DNA of 62,193 bases from the NCBI GenBank assembly GCA_026005035.1, contig BPKH01000009.1:1-62193 (forward strand), read 5' to 3'. This document shows, in pieces, positions 8,702-20,143 of the stretch. The notes beneath the pieces were generated by a model. The model was not told where the DNA came from, searched no databases, and was given only the letters and a program-made list of their open reading frames with translations. This stretch comes from Porticoccaceae bacterium (GTDB taxonomy: Bacteria > Pseudomonadota > Gammaproteobacteria > Pseudomonadales > Porticoccaceae). The position numbers were made by a program, and so were the translations under genes. Numbering within the stretch: position 1 is the stretch's first letter; every line of letters starts with the position of its first letter.

Positions 8702-9727
8702 GTGGACTTTCCCCCGCGCCTGTCCCTCGCCCGCCGGCCGACGCCCTTTTATCTCCTGGAGCGGCTGTCCGCCGCCCTGGGCGGGCCGCGCATCTGGATC
8801 AAGCGCGACGATCTGACCGAGGCGGCCGCCGGCGGCAACAAGATCCGCAAACTGGAATTCGTCCTGGCGCGGGCGCGGGCGGCCGGGTGCGACGCCCTGG
8901 TGACCAGCGGGGGGATCCAGTCCAACCACTGCCGCACCACGGCCCTCCTGGGCGCGCGCCTCGGCTTCGAGGTGCACCTGGTGCTGCGCGACGAGGGCGA
9001 TTTCGACCCCGTCCCGCGGGGCAACCTGCTCCTCGACTATCTGGCCGGCGCCCAGGTGCACCTCCTGCCGCGGCGGGAATACCTGGCCCACCACGCCGAG
9101 CGGGTGGCGGAGCTGGCGGCCGACCTCCGGCGCCGCGGCCGCACTCCCTGGGTGATCCCCGTGGGGGCGAGCGACGGCCACGGCCTGTGGGGGTACGTGG
9201 ACTGCGCCCGCGAACTGGCCCAGGATTTCGCCGCCGCCGGCATCCGCCCCGAGGTGCTCGTCCACGCCACCGGCTCGGGCGGCACCCAGGCGGGGCTGGT
9301 GGCGGGTGCGGCCCTGTTCGAGCTGCCCTGTCGGGTGGTGGGGGTTGCGGTGTGCGACAGCGCTGCCTGGTTTGAGCGCAAGATCCGCGCCGACCTCGCC
9401 GAGTGGGCCGCGGAATACGGCGTCGGCCTGGAGGTCGGGGCCCTGCCCGTCGAGGTGGACGAGCGCTTCATCGGCCCGGGATACGCCCGCGCCGGCCCCG
9501 AGGTCTACGCCACCATTCGCCGCCTCGGCGCCCTGGAGGGGGTCGTCCTCGACCCGGTGTACACCGGCAAAGCGTTCCACGGGCTCTTGGCCATGTGCGA
9601 GGCGGGGGAGTTCGACGGCTGCCGCGACCTGGTCTTTCTCCACACCGGGGGCCTCTTTGGCCTGTGCGCCGAGGCGGCGCGGCTCGGTTTCCGCCGCCCG
9701 CCGCGGGGGGAGGAGGGCGATGGCTGA
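8702..9727 (+). CDS. PLP-dependent D-cysteine desulfhydrase / ACC deaminase family enzyme
   Basis: This 341-residue fold-type II PLP enzyme belongs to the DcyD/ACC deaminase group. It would release ammonia (and H2S from D-cysteine) from a small amino acid. Visible features are WIKRDDLTEAAAGGNKIRKLEF with the PLP lysine, VTSGGIQSNHCRTTALLGA, ATGSGGTQAGLVAG for phosphate binding, and FLHTGGLFGL near the C-terminus. The GTG at 8702 begins MDFPPRLSLARRPTPFYLLERLS; the family usually starts close to this point. It overlaps the next gene, an AGCS symporter, by 8 bp. That suggests uptake plus deamination of a small neutral or D-amino acid. Substrate is inferred. Confidence 0.83.
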   Translation: MDFPPRLSLARRPTPFYLLERLSAALGGPRIWIKRDDLTEAAAGGNKIRKLEFVLARARAAGCDALVTSGGIQSNHCRTTALLGARLGFEVHLVLRDEGDFDPVPRGNLLLDYLAGAQVHLLPRREYLAHHAERVAELAADLRRRGRTPWVIPVGASDGHGLWGYVDCARELAQDFAAAGIRPEVLVHATGSGGTQAGLVAGAALFELPCRVVGVAVCDSAAWFERKIRADLAEWAAEYGVGLEVGALPVEVDERFIGPGYARAGPEVYATIRRLGALEGVVLDPVYTGKAFHGLLAMCEAGEFDGCRDLVFLHTGGLFGLCAEAARLGFRRPPRGEEGDG

Positions 9728-11063
9728 ATCCTGGGTGACGGCCCTGCAGACCCTCAATGGCTGGGTCTGGGGTGTGCCCACTATGGCGCTCATCCTGGGC
9801 ACGGGGTTGTATCTGACGGTGGGGCTGCGTCTTTTGCCCCTGCGCCGGCTTGGCTACGGCTTCGCCCAGCTGTGGCGGGGGCGGCGGGCGCTCGGGGAGG
9901 GGGAGATCAGCCCCTTTGCGGCCCTGATGACCGCCCTGTCGGCCACCGTGGGCACGGGCAACATCGTCGGCGTCGCCACTGCGGTAACCATCGGCGGGCC
10001 CGGCGCGCTCTTTTGGATGTGGTGCACGGCGCTGGTGGGCATGGCCACCAAGTACGCCGAGGCGGTACTGGCGGTGCGCTACCGGGAGGTGGACAAGGCG
10101 GGGCAGCGGGTGGGCGGCCCCATGTACTACATCCGCAACGGATTGGGGCGGCGCTTTGCGTGGCTCGCCTTCGCCTTTGCGCTGTTCGGGACCCTGGCCG
10201 GCTTCGGCATCGGCAATTCGGTGCAAGCCAATTCGGTGGCCGATGCCCTGCACGGCGCCTTCGGCGTGCCCGAGGGGCTCACTGGCGGGGTGCTCGCCGT
10301 CCTGGTGGGACTGGTGCTGATCGGCGGCATCCGCCGCATCGCCCGGGCGGCGGAGGCTCTGGTGCCCGCCATGGGCGCGCTCTACCTGGTCGCCTGCGCC
10401 GCCGTCCTCGCCGATCACTGGCGGGAGATTCCAGGGGCATTGGCCCTGATCGTCGTAGGGGCCTTCGAACCCCTGGCCGCCCAGGGCGGATTCGCCGGCG
10501 CCACCCTGGCCATGACCATCCAGATGGGCGTGGCCCGGGGCATCTTTTCCAACGAAGCGGGCTTGGGCAGCGCGCCCATCGCCCACGCCGCCGCTGCCAC
10601 CGACAGCCCGGTGCGCCAGGGCACCGTGGCCATGCTGGGGACCTTTATCGACACCCTGGTGATCTGCACCCTCACGGGTTTCGCCCTCATCGCGAGCGGT
10701 GCCTGGCGGCTCGGCCGGGAAGGGGCGGCGGTGACCGCCGCCGCCTTCGCGGGAAGCCTGCCCCAGGGCGATGCGGTGGTGGCGGTTTGCCTCGCGCTCT
10801 TCGCCTTCACCACCATCCTCGGCTGGAGCTACTACGGCGAGCGGTGCGCGGAGTATCTGTTCGGCCTGCGCGCCGTGCCGATCTTTCGGGTGCTGTGGGT
10901 GGCGGCCGCAGCGGTCGGGGCGAAGCTCGAGCTCGACCTCGCCTGGCTCGTCGCCGACACCTTGAATGCGCTCATGGCCATCCCCAATCTGGTGGCATTG
11001 ATCCTGTTGAGCCCGGTGGTGTTCGCGCTCACGCGGGAATACTTCGCCGGCGGGGGGAAATGA
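9720..11063 (+). CDS. Alanine/glycine:cation symporter (AGCS family)
   Basis: This 447-residue inner-membrane transporter of the AGCS family imports alanine, glycine or D-alanine with Na+ or H+. The family signature is seen in ALSATVGTGNIVGVATA and GPGALFWMWCTALVGMATKYAE (about residues 70-125), and later in GIFSNEAGLGSAPIAHAAA. About ten hydrophobic segments follow the expected AGCS spacing. The ATG at 9720 lies inside the end of the upstream PLP enzyme gene (8-bp overlap), so the two are translationally linked. Confidence 0.92.
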   Translation: MAESWVTALQTLNGWVWGVPTMALILGTGLYLTVGLRLLPLRRLGYGFAQLWRGRRALGEGEISPFAALMTALSATVGTGNIVGVATAVTIGGPGALFWMWCTALVGMATKYAEAVLAVRYREVDKAGQRVGGPMYYIRNGLGRRFAWLAFAFALFGTLAGFGIGNSVQANSVADALHGAFGVPEGLTGGVLAVLVGLVLIGGIRRIARAAEALVPAMGALYLVACAAVLADHWREIPGALALIVVGAFEPLAAQGGFAGATLAMTIQMGVARGIFSNEAGLGSAPIAHAAAATDSPVRQGTVAMLGTFIDTLVICTLTGFALIASGAWRLGREGAAVTAAAFAGSLPQGDAVVAVCLALFAFTTILGWSYYGERCAEYLFGLRAVPIFRVLWVAAAAVGAKLELDLAWLVADTLNALMAIPNLVALILLSPVVFALTREYFAGGGK

Positions 11064-11067
11064 CGCC

Positions 11068-12021
11068 GTGGCCCAGTTCGGCGACAAGCTGGTGATCGCC
11101 ATCTCCTCGAGCGTTCTCTTCGACCTCTCGGAGAGCGATCGCATCTTTCGCGAGCAAGGGGTGGAAGCCTACGCCCGCTATCAGATCGAGCGGGAAGAGG
11201 AGGTCCTCGCCCCCGGAGATGCCTTTCCCCTGGTCCAGAAGTTGCTGCGCATCAACGAGAAGCTGGGCGGCGAGCCGCGGGTCGAAGTGGTCCTGTTGTC
11301 GCGCAACTCGGCGGACACGGGCCTTCGGGTATTCAATTCCATCGAACACTACGGGCTCAACATCACCCGGGCGGCGTTCTGCGGCGGCCGCAGCCCCTAC
11401 CGCTACGTGGCCGCCTTCGGCTGCCACCTGTTCCTCTCCACCCACGGCGAGGACGTCCGCAGGGCGCTCGCCCACGGCGTGGCGGCGGCCACGCTCTTGT
11501 CGCCGCCACCCGAACGGCGCGACGACGACGAGCTGCGCTTCGCTTTCGACGGCGACGCGGTGGTCTTCTCCGACGAGGCCGAGCGGGTGTTCCGGCGGGA
11601 GGGGCTGGAAGCCTTTGCCCGCTCCGAGAAGGCGGCGGCGCGCCGCCCCTTGAATCCGGGGCCGTTCAAGAACTTCCTGGAGGCGCTCCACCGCCTCCAG
11701 GCCGAGTTCGGCCCCGATCAGTGCCCGATTCGCACCGCCCTGGTCACCGCGCGCTCGGCGCCCGCCCACGCCCGGGTGGTGATGACCCTGCGGGAGTGGA
11801 ACATCCGCATCGACGAATCGCTCTTTTTGGGGGGCTTGCCCAAGGGGGAATTCCTCAAGGCCTACGGTGCCGACGTCTTTTTCGACGACCAAAAGAACCA
11901 TTGCGCCTCCGCCCGCCCTCACGCCGCCACCGGCCACGTGCCCCACGGCGTGGCCAACGAGGGTGAGGCCGAAGAGGAGTCCTCGGCCGGCGACCAGGCT
12001 AAGGTGGATGGGGAGCGGTGA
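11068..12021 (+). CDS. 5'-nucleotidase, bacterial cytosolic type
   Basis: This 317-residue protein belongs to the bacterial 5'-nucleotidase family (PF06189), which dephosphorylates nucleoside monophosphates. N-terminal LVIAISSSVLFDLSESDRIF, the block VVLLSRNSADTGLRVFNSI, AAFCGGRSPYRY, FDGDAVVFSDEAE, and C-terminal FLGGLPKGEFLKAYGADVFFDDQ cover the whole family profile. The GTG start at 11068 is 4 bp after the symporter stop. The gene ends the local run; a REP-like element and tRNA-Val follow. A low-complexity Ala/Glu tail of about 30 residues lies beyond the conserved domain. Confidence 0.88.
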   Translation: MAQFGDKLVIAISSSVLFDLSESDRIFREQGVEAYARYQIEREEEVLAPGDAFPLVQKLLRINEKLGGEPRVEVVLLSRNSADTGLRVFNSIEHYGLNITRAAFCGGRSPYRYVAAFGCHLFLSTHGEDVRRALAHGVAAATLLSPPPERRDDDELRFAFDGDAVVFSDEAERVFRREGLEAFARSEKAAARRPLNPGPFKNFLEALHRLQAEFGPDQCPIRTALVTARSAPAHARVVMTLREWNIRIDESLFLGGLPKGEFLKAYGADVFFDDQKNHCASARPHAATGHVPHGVANEGEAEEESSAGDQAKVDGER

Positions 12022-12109
12022 GGGAGAGGCGCCTCCCTGCGGGCTACCACCCGAGCGATCTGGCAGGCGCGTGGCCCGCATCTGAGCGACCCGGTAGGCG
12101 CGTACGCGT

Positions 12110-12138
12110 AGCCCGGATGGAGCGGAGCGAAATCCGGG
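12110..12138. repeat. REP-like hairpin, copy 1
   Basis: This short element has the perfect inverted arms CCCGGAT (12112-12118) and ATCCGGG (12132-12138) around GGAGCGGAGCGAA. It closely matches a second copy at 19858-19886. The form resembles the abundant extragenic GTAGCCCGGATG repeats of gammaproteobacteria. It lies between the 5'-nucleotidase gene and tRNA-Val, in non-coding DNA. No long T-tract follows, so it is not a standard terminator. Confidence 0.75.
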
Positions 12139-12248
12139 GAAACAGCTCCCGCTCCACCCGGCGGGCCAGAGGTGCTGGAATCCCCCAGTCGGTTGATCGC
12201 GCGCGGCTGCTCGTGTAACATCGCCGGGCGTTGCGAACGCAGGAACGT

Positions 12249-12325
<77 letters not shown>

Positions 12326-12404
12326 AATTTCCCCTCTCGCGCCGCTTGCCAGTCGTGTCACCCCACGTGGCTCCTCGTATCGGCCACCACTGAAGGACCG
12401 CGAC

Positions 12405-14372
12405 ATGCCCGAGATCACCCTCCCCGACGGCAGCCGCCGCCACTATCCCGGGCCGATCACCGTGCAGGAGGTGGCCGAGGACATCGGTCCGGGGCTCGCC
12501 CGGGCGGCCCTCGCCGGCCGGGTCAACGGCAAGTTGGTGGACACCGCCCACCGCATCGAGGACGACGCGGAGGTGGCCATCATCACCGCCCGCGATCCCG
12601 AGGGACTCGAAATCCTCCGCCACTCCTGCGCCCATCTCCTCGCCCAGGCGGTCAAGGAGCTCTTTCCCGAGGCCCAGGTGACCATCGGGCCGGTGATCGA
12701 GGACGGCTTCTACTACGACTTCGCCTTCGAGCGCCCCTTCACGCCGGAGGATCTGGCGGCCATCGAGGCGAAAATGGAGGAGATCGCCCGCCGCGACCTG
12801 CCGGTGCGCCGCGAGGTGATGAGCCGCGAAGAGGCGGTGGCGTTCTTCCGCGTCGCCGGCGAGCACTACAAGGCGGAAATCATCGCCGGCATCCCCGAAG
12901 GGGAGGAGATTTCCCTCTACCGGCAGGGCGACTTCGTCGATCTGTGCCGGGGGCCCCACGTGCCGAGCACCGGTCGGACCGGAGCTTTCAAGCTCACCAA
13001 GGTCGCCGGCGCCTATTGGCGGGGCGACGCCCGCAACGAAATGCTCCAGCGCATCTACGGCACCGCCTGGGCAAGCAAAAAGGAGCTCGAGGCGCATCTC
13101 GCCCGCCTGGAGGAAGCGGAGCGGCGCGACCACCGGCGCCTCGGCAAGCGGCTCGACCTCTTTCACTTCCAGGAGGAGGCCCCGGGCATGGTCTTCTGGC
13201 ACCCGCGGGGCTGGCTTGTCTACAAGCTCATCGAAGACTACATGCGCGCCCAGTGGCGCGCCCGCGGCTACCAGGAGATCCGCACACCGCAGCTGGTGGA
13301 CCTGTCCCTCTGGCGCCGCTCCGGCCATGCCGAGAAATTCGGCGAGGACATGTTCACCTTGCAGGTGGACGAGCGGGAGTTCGCCATCAAGCCGATGAAC
13401 TGCCCCTGCCACGTCCAGGTCTTCAACCAGGGGCTCAAGAGCTATCGCGACCTGCCCCTGCGCCTCGCCGAGTTCGGCTCCTGCCACCGCAACGAGCCCT
13501 CTGGGTCCCTTCACGGCCTTTTGCGCGTTCGCGGCTTCACCCAGGACGACGCACACATCTTCTGCACCGAGGAGCAGATCCAAGGAGAGGTGTCGGCGTT
13601 CATCGACTTCCTCCACGAGGTCTACCGGGATTTCGGCTTCGACGAGGTGCTCTACCGCCTCTCCACCCGGCCGGAGAAGCGCGTGGGCTCCGACGAGATC
13701 TGGGACAAGGCCGAGCGAGCGCTCGCCGAGGCCCTGGAGCGCGCCGGCCTGCCCTACGAACTCGCGCCCGGAGAGGGGGCTTTCTACGGCCCCAAGATCG
13801 AGTTCTCGCTGCGCGATTGTCTGGGCCGCGTGTGGCAACTGGGCACCATTCAGGTGGACTTCTCCATGCCGGAGCGGCTCGGCGCCCAGTACGTCGCCGA
13901 GGACGGCAGCCGCCGCACCCCGGTGATGCTCCACCGGGCGATTCTTGGTTCCTTCGAGCGCTTCATCGGCATCCTCATCGAACACTACGAGGGCGCTTTC
14001 CCGGTTTGGCTCGCTCCCGAACAGGCGGTGGTGGCGACCATCACCGACCGCCAGGCGGACTACGCCCAAGAGGTGGCGCGGGCGCTGGAAGCCCGCGGCC
14101 TGCGCGTTTTCGCCGACTTGAGAAACGAAAAGATCGGCTTTAAAATCCGCGAGCACACGCTTGCGCGGATTCCCTACATCCTCGTCGTCGGGGATCGGGA
14201 AAAAGCGACCAGGACCGTGGCGGTTCGCACGCGCTCCGGAGAAGACCTGGGGGTCATGTCGATCGAGCAGTTCGCCGATCGGCTCCGGAGGGAAGAGGAG
14301 CGCCGCGGTCGTTTGTTTGTGGCAGGCGACGCGCCGGAGGGCGGGTCCGAGAGCGGGAGAAACGACCATTAA
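12405..14372 (+). CDS. thrS: Threonyl-tRNA synthetase
   Basis: This 655-residue class II synthetase attaches threonine to tRNA-Thr. Domains in order are an N-terminal TGS domain (about 1-60), the editing domain beginning [16 protein letters not shown], the catalytic core with zinc ligands in [29 protein letters not shown] and [14 protein letters not shown], and an anticodon-binding domain with [20 protein letters not shown]. The C-terminus runs about 18 residues past the usual end (to SGRNDH) so that the TAA overlaps the AUU start of infC by 3 bp. This compact thrS-infC junction is compatible with translational coupling. Confidence 0.98.
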   Translation: MPEITLPDGSRRHYPGPITVQEVAEDIGPGLARAALAGRVNGKLVDTAHRIEDDAEVAIITARDPEGLEILRHSCAHLLAQAVKELFPEAQVTIGPVIEDGFYYDFAFERPFTPEDLAAIEAKMEEIARRDLPVRREVMSREEAVAFFRVAGEHYKAEIIAGIPEGEEISLYRQGDFVDLCRGPHVPSTGRTGAFKLTKVAGAYWRGDARNEMLQRIYGTAWASKKELEAHLARLEEAERRDHRRLGKRLDLFHFQEEAPGMVFWHPRGWLVYKLIEDYMRAQWRARGYQEIRTPQLVDLSLWRRSGHAEKFGEDMFTLQVDEREFAIKPMNCPCHVQVFNQGLKSYRDLPLRLAEFGSCHRNEPSGSLHGLLRVRGFTQDDAHIFCTEEQIQGEVSAFIDFLHEVYRDFGFDEVLYRLSTRPEKRVGSDEIWDKAERALAEALERAGLPYELAPGEGAFYGPKIEFSLRDCLGRVWQLGTIQVDFSMPERLGAQYVAEDGSRRTPVMLHRAILGSFERFIGILIEHYEGAFPVWLAPEQAVVATITDRQADYAQEVARALEARGLRVFADLRNEKIGFKIREHTLARIPYILVVGDREKATRTVAVRTRSGEDLGVMSIEQFADRLRREEERRGRLFVAGDAPEGGSESGRNDH

Positions 14373-14907
14373 ATACGGCAAGGGGCAGGTCAAACGGGCG
14401 CGGCTCAACGAAGAGATCGACGCCGACCCCGTCCGGCTCGTGGGGCCGGACGGCAAACAGGTGGGGGTCGTTCCCCTGGAAGAAGCGCTTGCCGCCGCCG
14501 CCGAGGCGTCACTCGACCTGGTGGAGATCGCTCCCGATGCCGATCCCCCCGTGTGCAAGATCATGGACTACGGCAAGAAGCTGTTCGAGGAAAAAAAGCA
14601 GGCGGCGGCGGCGCGCAAGCGGGCCCGGCAAATTCAGATCAAGGAGATGAAGTTTCGCCCCGGCACCGACGAGGCGGACTATCAGGTCAAGTTGCGCAAC
14701 CTGATGCGCTTTCTCGAGGCGGGGGACAAGGCCAAGGTGACCGTGCGGTTCCGCGGTCGCGAACTGGCCCACCAGGAGCTCGGCGTGGAAATGCTCAAGC
14801 GCATCGAGCGCGATCTGGCCGAGCTCGGCCAGGTGGAACAGTTTCCCAAGATGGAGGGGCGGCAGCTGACCATGGTGATCGCCCCCAAGAGCCGGAAGAA
14901 GCATTGA
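14368..14907 (+). CDS. infC: Translation initiation factor IF-3 (AUU start)
   Basis: IF3 of 179 residues binds the 30S subunit, prevents premature 50S joining and discriminates against non-standard start codons. The N-terminal domain is seen in [20 protein letters not shown]; the linker is Lys/Arg-rich ([19 protein letters not shown]); the C-terminal domain has [20 protein letters not shown] and [13 protein letters not shown]. The start is ATT at 14368 with GGGAGA upstream. No ATG or GTG lies between the thrS region and the conserved N-terminus. The AUU start is known in E. coli as the basis of IF3 autoregulation; the same logic is inferred here. Confidence 0.96.
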   Translation: MKYGKGQVKRARLNEEIDADPVRLVGPDGKQVGVVPLEEALAAAAEASLDLVEIAPDADPPVCKIMDYGKKLFEEKKQAAAARKRARQIQIKEMKFRPGTDEADYQVKLRNLMRFLEAGDKAKVTVRFRGRELAHQELGVEMLKRIERDLAELGQVEQFPKMEGRQLTMVIAPKSRKKH

Positions 14908-14986
14908 GGTCGCACCGCGTCCAGCCCCTTGGCAGGCTGGCCGGGCGCGCTTCTTCCCCGACGACCCCAGCGAGCGGAGGTGTCCA

Positions 14987-15178
14987 ATGCCAAAAGTGAA
15001 GATTCACAGCGGCGCGTCGAAGCGCTTCAAGAAGACCGCGGGTGGCTACAAGTACCGCCACGCCTTCCGCAACCACATCCTCACCAAGAAGGCGCCCAAG
15101 CGCAAGCGGCAGCTGCGCCGGCCGGCGCGGCTCAACGCCTCCGACGCCGGGCTCGTCGCCCGCATGTTGCGCAATTGA
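14987..15178 (+). CDS. rpmI: 50S ribosomal protein bL35
   Basis: A 63-residue basic protein, [17 protein letters not shown]..., carries the bL35 signature [17 protein letters not shown]. It is followed 12 bp later by rplT, the standard pair. GCGGAGGTG provides the ribosome-binding site. The 79-bp gap after infC carries no terminator-like stem that I can see, consistent with an infC-rpmI-rplT transcript. Confidence 0.97.
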   Translation: MPKVKIHSGASKRFKKTAGGYKYRHAFRNHILTKKAPKRKRQLRRPARLNASDAGLVARMLRN

Positions 15179-15190
15179 GGGGGAAAGGCC

Positions 15191-16652
<1,462 letters not shown>

Positions 16653-16704
16653 GGCCGGGAAGCGCGGCGGACGCCGCCGTGGGCGGAACGAGGGGAGACG
16701 AAGA

Positions 16705-19089
16705 ATGCGGGTGAGCGAATCCTGGCTGCGCGAGTGGGTCGATCCACCCCTGTCCACGAGGGAGCTGGCGGAACGTTTGACCCTGGGCGGCCTGGAGGTG
16801 TCGGGGGTGACCCCGGCGGCCCCCGACTTTGCCGGCGTGGTGGTGGGTGAGATCCTGGCGGTGGAGCCCCATCCCCGGGCCGACCGCCTCAGCCTGTGCG
16901 CGGTGGCGGTGGGCGAAGCCGCTCCCCTGGCCGTCGTCTGCGGTGCGCCCAATGCCCGCCCGGGGCTCAAGGTGCCCGTGGCGAGAGTCGGCGCGCGGCT
17001 GCCCGACGGGACCGCTATCCGGGCAGCGCGCATTCGCGGGGTGGAATCCCAGGGGATGCTGTGCGGCGCCGACGAGCTGGGCCTCGGCGAGCTGGACGAG
17101 GGCGACGGCCTCTGGGAGCTGCCCGCCGATGCGCCGCTGGGGGAGGACCTGCGCGTCTACCTCGGCCTGGACGATGCGGTGTTGGAGGTCGACCTCACCC
17201 CCAACCGGGGAGACTGCCTCGGCGTGCGCGGCCTGGCCCGGGAGGTGGCGGCCCTCGCCGGCGCGACCTGGAGAGCGCCCACCTGGACTCCGGTGCCGGC
17301 GGCCGGCGAGGCATACCGCGACGTGCGGTTGGCGGCCGGGAGCGCCTGTCCGCGCTACCTGGGGCGGGTGGTCGAAGGGCTCGCGCGCACCGCCCGCAGT
17401 CCCCTGTGGCTGCGCGAGCGGCTGCGCCGCGCCGGCTTGCGCCCCATCGATCCGGTGGTGGACGTCACCAACTACGTGATGCTGGAATTGGGCCAGCCGC
17501 TGCACGCCTTCGACCTGGAGAAGCTGCACGGCGACCTGGAGGTGCGCTTCGCCCGCCGCGGCGAGCGGCTGGAACTCCTCGACGGCCGGAAAGCGAGCCT
17601 GGACGAAGACGTGCTGGTGATCGCCGACCAGGCGGGCGTTGCGGCCGTGGCCGGGATCATGGGCGGTCGGCGCACGGCGGTCGAAGAGAGCACCCGCGCG
17701 GTCTTTTTGGAGAGCGCCCACTTCGCACCCCAGGCCGTCGCTGGTCGGGCGCGCCGCCTGGGACTGGCCACCGAGGCTTCCCACCGCTTCGAGCGGGGTG
17801 TCGATCCCGAATTGTGTGAGCTCGCCCTGGAGCGGGCGACCCAGTTGCTGGTGGAGATCGCCGGCGGCCGGCCGGGCCCGGTGGTGCGCGCCGAGCGGCC
17901 GGAGGAATTGCCCGCGCCCCGGGAGATCCGGCTGCGCCGCGAGCGGCTCGCGGGACTCCTGGGCGTCGCCCTGCCCGATGCGGAGGTGGAAGACCTCCTC
18001 GGCCGGTTGGGGCTCCAGCTTCGGGAACGGGACGGCGGCGGCTGGCGGTATGGGGTGCCCAGCTGGCGCTTCGATCTCGCCCTCGAGGCCGACCTGGTGG
18101 AAGAGGTGGCGCGGCTGTACGGCTACGCGCGCCTGCCGCAGCGCTTGCCCGCCGCGCCCCTGGCCCCCGGCGGCGCCCCCGAGGCCACCCTCCCTCCCGA
18201 CAGCCTGCGGCAAATCCTCATCGCCCGCGGCTTCCGCGAGGTGATCACCTACAGCTTCGTCGACCCTAAGCTGTTGCACCTGTTGGATCCGGCGGGTCGG
18301 CCGATCCCCTTGCAAAACCCCATCAGCGCCGAGATGTCCGCCATGCGCACCACCCTGTGGGCCGGTTTGGTGGAGGTGGCGCGGCGCAATCTGCACCGAC
18401 GGCAGCGGCGCATTGCGGTGTTCGAGATCGGCAGGCGGTTCGCCGGCGGCGAGCGCTACCGCGAGGAGCCGGTGATCGCCGGCCTCCTGTGCGGCGAGCG
18501 GGAGGCGGAGAACTGGTGCGGCGATCGCGCCGAGGTGGATTTCTACGATCTCAAGGGGCACTTGGAGGCATTGCTTGCGCCCACCGGGGCGGAGGAGGAG
18601 TTTCGCTTTCGCAGGGCCGAGCACCCCGCGCTCCACCCGGGGCAGTGCGCCCTGCTCGAGCGAGCGGGCGAGCCCGTGGGGTATCTGGGGCGGCTCCACC
18701 CCGGCTTGCTGGACCAGCTCGAGCTGGAACGGGAAGTGCTCCTCTTCGAGCTGGCCCTGGAACCCCTGTTGGGCGCTCGCCTGCCGGTGGCCGGTGCGCC
18801 CAGCCGCCATCCGCCGGTGCGCCGCGACCTGGCGGTGGTGGTCGACCGCGACCTGCCGGTGGCCGAGCTCCTCGCCGGCGTCCGCGCGGCGGCCGGCGAG
18901 CGGCTAGTGGATCTGTGCGTGTTCGACGTCTACCAGGGAGAGGGCATCGAGCCCGGGCGCAAGAGCGTCGCCCTGGGCTTGACCTTCCAGGATCCCTCGC
19001 GCACTCTTGAGGAGGCCGAGATTCAGGCACTGGTCGAGTCGGTGGTGGGCGCACTGGCCCAGCGCTTCCACGCCACTTTGCGGGGATGA
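16705..19089 (+). CDS. pheT: Phenylalanyl-tRNA synthetase beta subunit
   Basis: The 794-residue beta subunit starts with [17 protein letters not shown], then a tRNA-binding (EMAP-like) domain ([20 protein letters not shown]). The B3/B4 editing region follows with [20 protein letters not shown] and [11 protein letters not shown]. Next come the B5 domain, the pseudo-catalytic core ([30 protein letters not shown]), and a C-terminal ferredoxin-like anticodon domain with [16 protein letters not shown]. Length is normal for the family. GGGGAGACGAAGA precedes the ATG. Its TGA lies 5 bp before the ihfA start. Confidence 0.98.
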   Translation: MRVSESWLREWVDPPLSTRELAERLTLGGLEVSGVTPAAPDFAGVVVGEILAVEPHPRADRLSLCAVAVGEAAPLAVVCGAPNARPGLKVPVARVGARLPDGTAIRAARIRGVESQGMLCGADELGLGELDEGDGLWELPADAPLGEDLRVYLGLDDAVLEVDLTPNRGDCLGVRGLAREVAALAGATWRAPTWTPVPAAGEAYRDVRLAAGSACPRYLGRVVEGLARTARSPLWLRERLRRAGLRPIDPVVDVTNYVMLELGQPLHAFDLEKLHGDLEVRFARRGERLELLDGRKASLDEDVLVIADQAGVAAVAGIMGGRRTAVEESTRAVFLESAHFAPQAVAGRARRLGLATEASHRFERGVDPELCELALERATQLLVEIAGGRPGPVVRAERPEELPAPREIRLRRERLAGLLGVALPDAEVEDLLGRLGLQLRERDGGGWRYGVPSWRFDLALEADLVEEVARLYGYARLPQRLPAAPLAPGGAPEATLPPDSLRQILIARGFREVITYSFVDPKLLHLLDPAGRPIPLQNPISAEMSAMRTTLWAGLVEVARRNLHRRQRRIAVFEIGRRFAGGERYREEPVIAGLLCGEREAENWCGDRAEVDFYDLKGHLEALLAPTGAEEEFRFRRAEHPALHPGQCALLERAGEPVGYLGRLHPGLLDQLELEREVLLFELALEPLLGARLPVAGAPSRHPPVRRDLAVVVDRDLPVAELLAGVRAAAGERLVDLCVFDVYQGEGIEPGRKSVALGLTFQDPSRTLEEAEIQALVESVVGALAQRFHATLRG

Positions 19090-19094
19090 CAACG

Positions 19095-19394
19095 ATGGCC
19101 GCGCTGACCAAGGCAGATCTGGCGGAGATGCTCTACCAGGAACTCGGCCTCAACAAGCGGGAGGCCAAAGAGATCGTCGAGGCCTTTTTCGAGGAGATCC
19201 GCCGCGCCCTCGAAAACGACGAGCAGGTGAAGCTGTCTGGCTTCGGCAACTTCGACCTGCGCGAGAAGAGGAGCCGGCCGGGGCGCAATCCCAAGACCGG
19301 CGAAGAGATCCCCATTTCCGCCCGCCGGGTGGTGACCTTCCGGCCGGGCCAGAAGCTCAAGGCCAGGGTGGAAAGCTATGCTGGAGGCGAATGA
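19095..19394 (+). CDS. ihfA: Integration host factor alpha subunit
   Basis: A 99-residue DNA-bending HU-family protein contains [34 protein letters not shown] and the DNA-arm motif [14 protein letters not shown], followed by [19 protein letters not shown] chose ATG 19095 ([11 protein letters not shown]) because the length then equals E. coli IHF-alpha (99 residues). An in-frame ATG at 19086 overlapping the pheT stop would add MTT. The pheST-ihfA order is conserved in gammaproteobacteria. Confidence 0.97.
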   Translation: MAALTKADLAEMLYQELGLNKREAKEIVEAFFEEIRRALENDEQVKLSGFGNFDLREKRSRPGRNPKTGEEIPISARRVVTFRPGQKLKARVESYAGGE

Positions 19395-19734
19395 CAACAA
19401 AGAGCTCCCTCCCATCCCCGGCAAGCGCTACTTCACCATCGGCGAAGTAGCCGAGCTGTGCGACGTCAAGCCCCACGTGCTGCGCTACTGGGAGCAGGAA
19501 TTTCCCATGCTGCGCCCGGTGAAGCGGCGCGGCAACCGGCGCTATTACCAGCGCCAGGACGTGCTCCTGATCCGCCAGATCCGCTCGCTCCTCTACGAGC
19601 AGGGATTCACCATCGGCGGGGCGCGCCAGCAGCTCTCCGGCGAGGGCGCGCGGCGCGAGGCGAGCCTCATGCGGCAGCTCATCGCCCAGACCGTCGCCGA
19701 GCTGGAAGAGGTGCTCGCCGCGCTGCGGGGGTGA
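19378..19734 (+). CDS. MerR family transcriptional regulator
   Basis: This 118-residue protein has an N-terminal winged-helix MerR domain, [25 protein letters not shown], and the wing [26 protein letters not shown], followed by a short coiled coil and no obvious metal-binding cysteine cluster. It overlaps ihfA by 17 bp. A MerR-like gene directly after ihfA is a recurrent arrangement in gammaproteobacteria. Its target is unknown. Confidence 0.93.
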   Translation: MLEANDNKELPPIPGKRYFTIGEVAELCDVKPHVLRYWEQEFPMLRPVKRRGNRRYYQRQDVLLIRQIRSLLYEQGFTIGGARQQLSGEGARREASLMRQLIAQTVAELEEVLAALRG

Positions 19735-19830
19735 TTCCGCGCCTGGCACCTGCCCATTGGATTGCTCCGGATCCTTTACCCCCGATACCCCGGATTCCGG
19801 CGCTGCGCGCCTTCGTCCAGGCTAGGGTCT

Positions 19831-19893
19831 GGTGGTTCCGCAGCCCCGATGGAGCGTGGCCCGGATGGAGCGAAGCGGAATCCGGGAACCACC
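19831..19893. repeat. REP-like hairpin, copy 2, inside a larger inverted repeat
   Basis: The core CCCGGAT (19860-19866) and ATCCGGG (19880-19886) around GGAGCGAAGCGGA matches the element at 12110-12138. It is enclosed by a longer pair, GGTGGTTCC (19831-19839) and GGAACCACC (19885-19893), which partly overlaps the inner arm. The intergenic stretch 19735-19982 otherwise shows no gene. Confidence 0.72.
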
Positions 19894-19982
19894 GGGACTG
19901 CGCGGGCGTAGGGCCCGCCTTTCCCTTGCATCGAACGCCGTTTCGGGTATCATGGCGGCTCCTTATCGGGTTCGTCCCGCCC

Positions 19983-20059
19983 CGGAGCGTAGCGCAGCCT
20001 GGTAGCGCACCACACTGGGGGTGTGGTGGTCGTGGGTTCAAATCCCGCCGCTCCGACCA
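19983..20059 (+). tRNA. tRNA-Pro (anticodon GGG)
   Basis: Acceptor CGGAGCG pairs with CGCTCCG, followed by A and encoded CCA. The anticodon stem CCACA/TGTGG holds loop CTGGGGG with anticodon GGG, and the T-loop TTCAAAT is normal. It reads proline codons CCC and CCU. A strong terminator follows at once. Confidence 0.96.
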
Positions 20060-20066
20060 AGCCCAG

Positions 20067-20093
20067 GGCCGCGGTCTGCTCCGCGGCCTTTTT
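20067..20093 (+). terminator. Rho-independent terminator after tRNA-Pro
   Basis: A perfect 8-bp stem GGCCGCGG / CCGCGGCC (20067-20074 and 20081-20088) with loop TCTGCT is followed by TTTTT at 20089-20093. It insulates the tRNA from the downstream LLM oxidoreductase gene. Confidence 0.93.
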
Positions 20094-20143
20094 CGTTTCG
20101 CACACCGCCACTACAATCGGCAGAGATTCGCGGGAGCAAGGCC

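Noticed and set aside
19086-19094. Upstream ATG of ihfA overlapping the pheT stop
   Set aside because: It adds three residues not seen in homologues; ATG 19095 gives the standard 99-residue protein.
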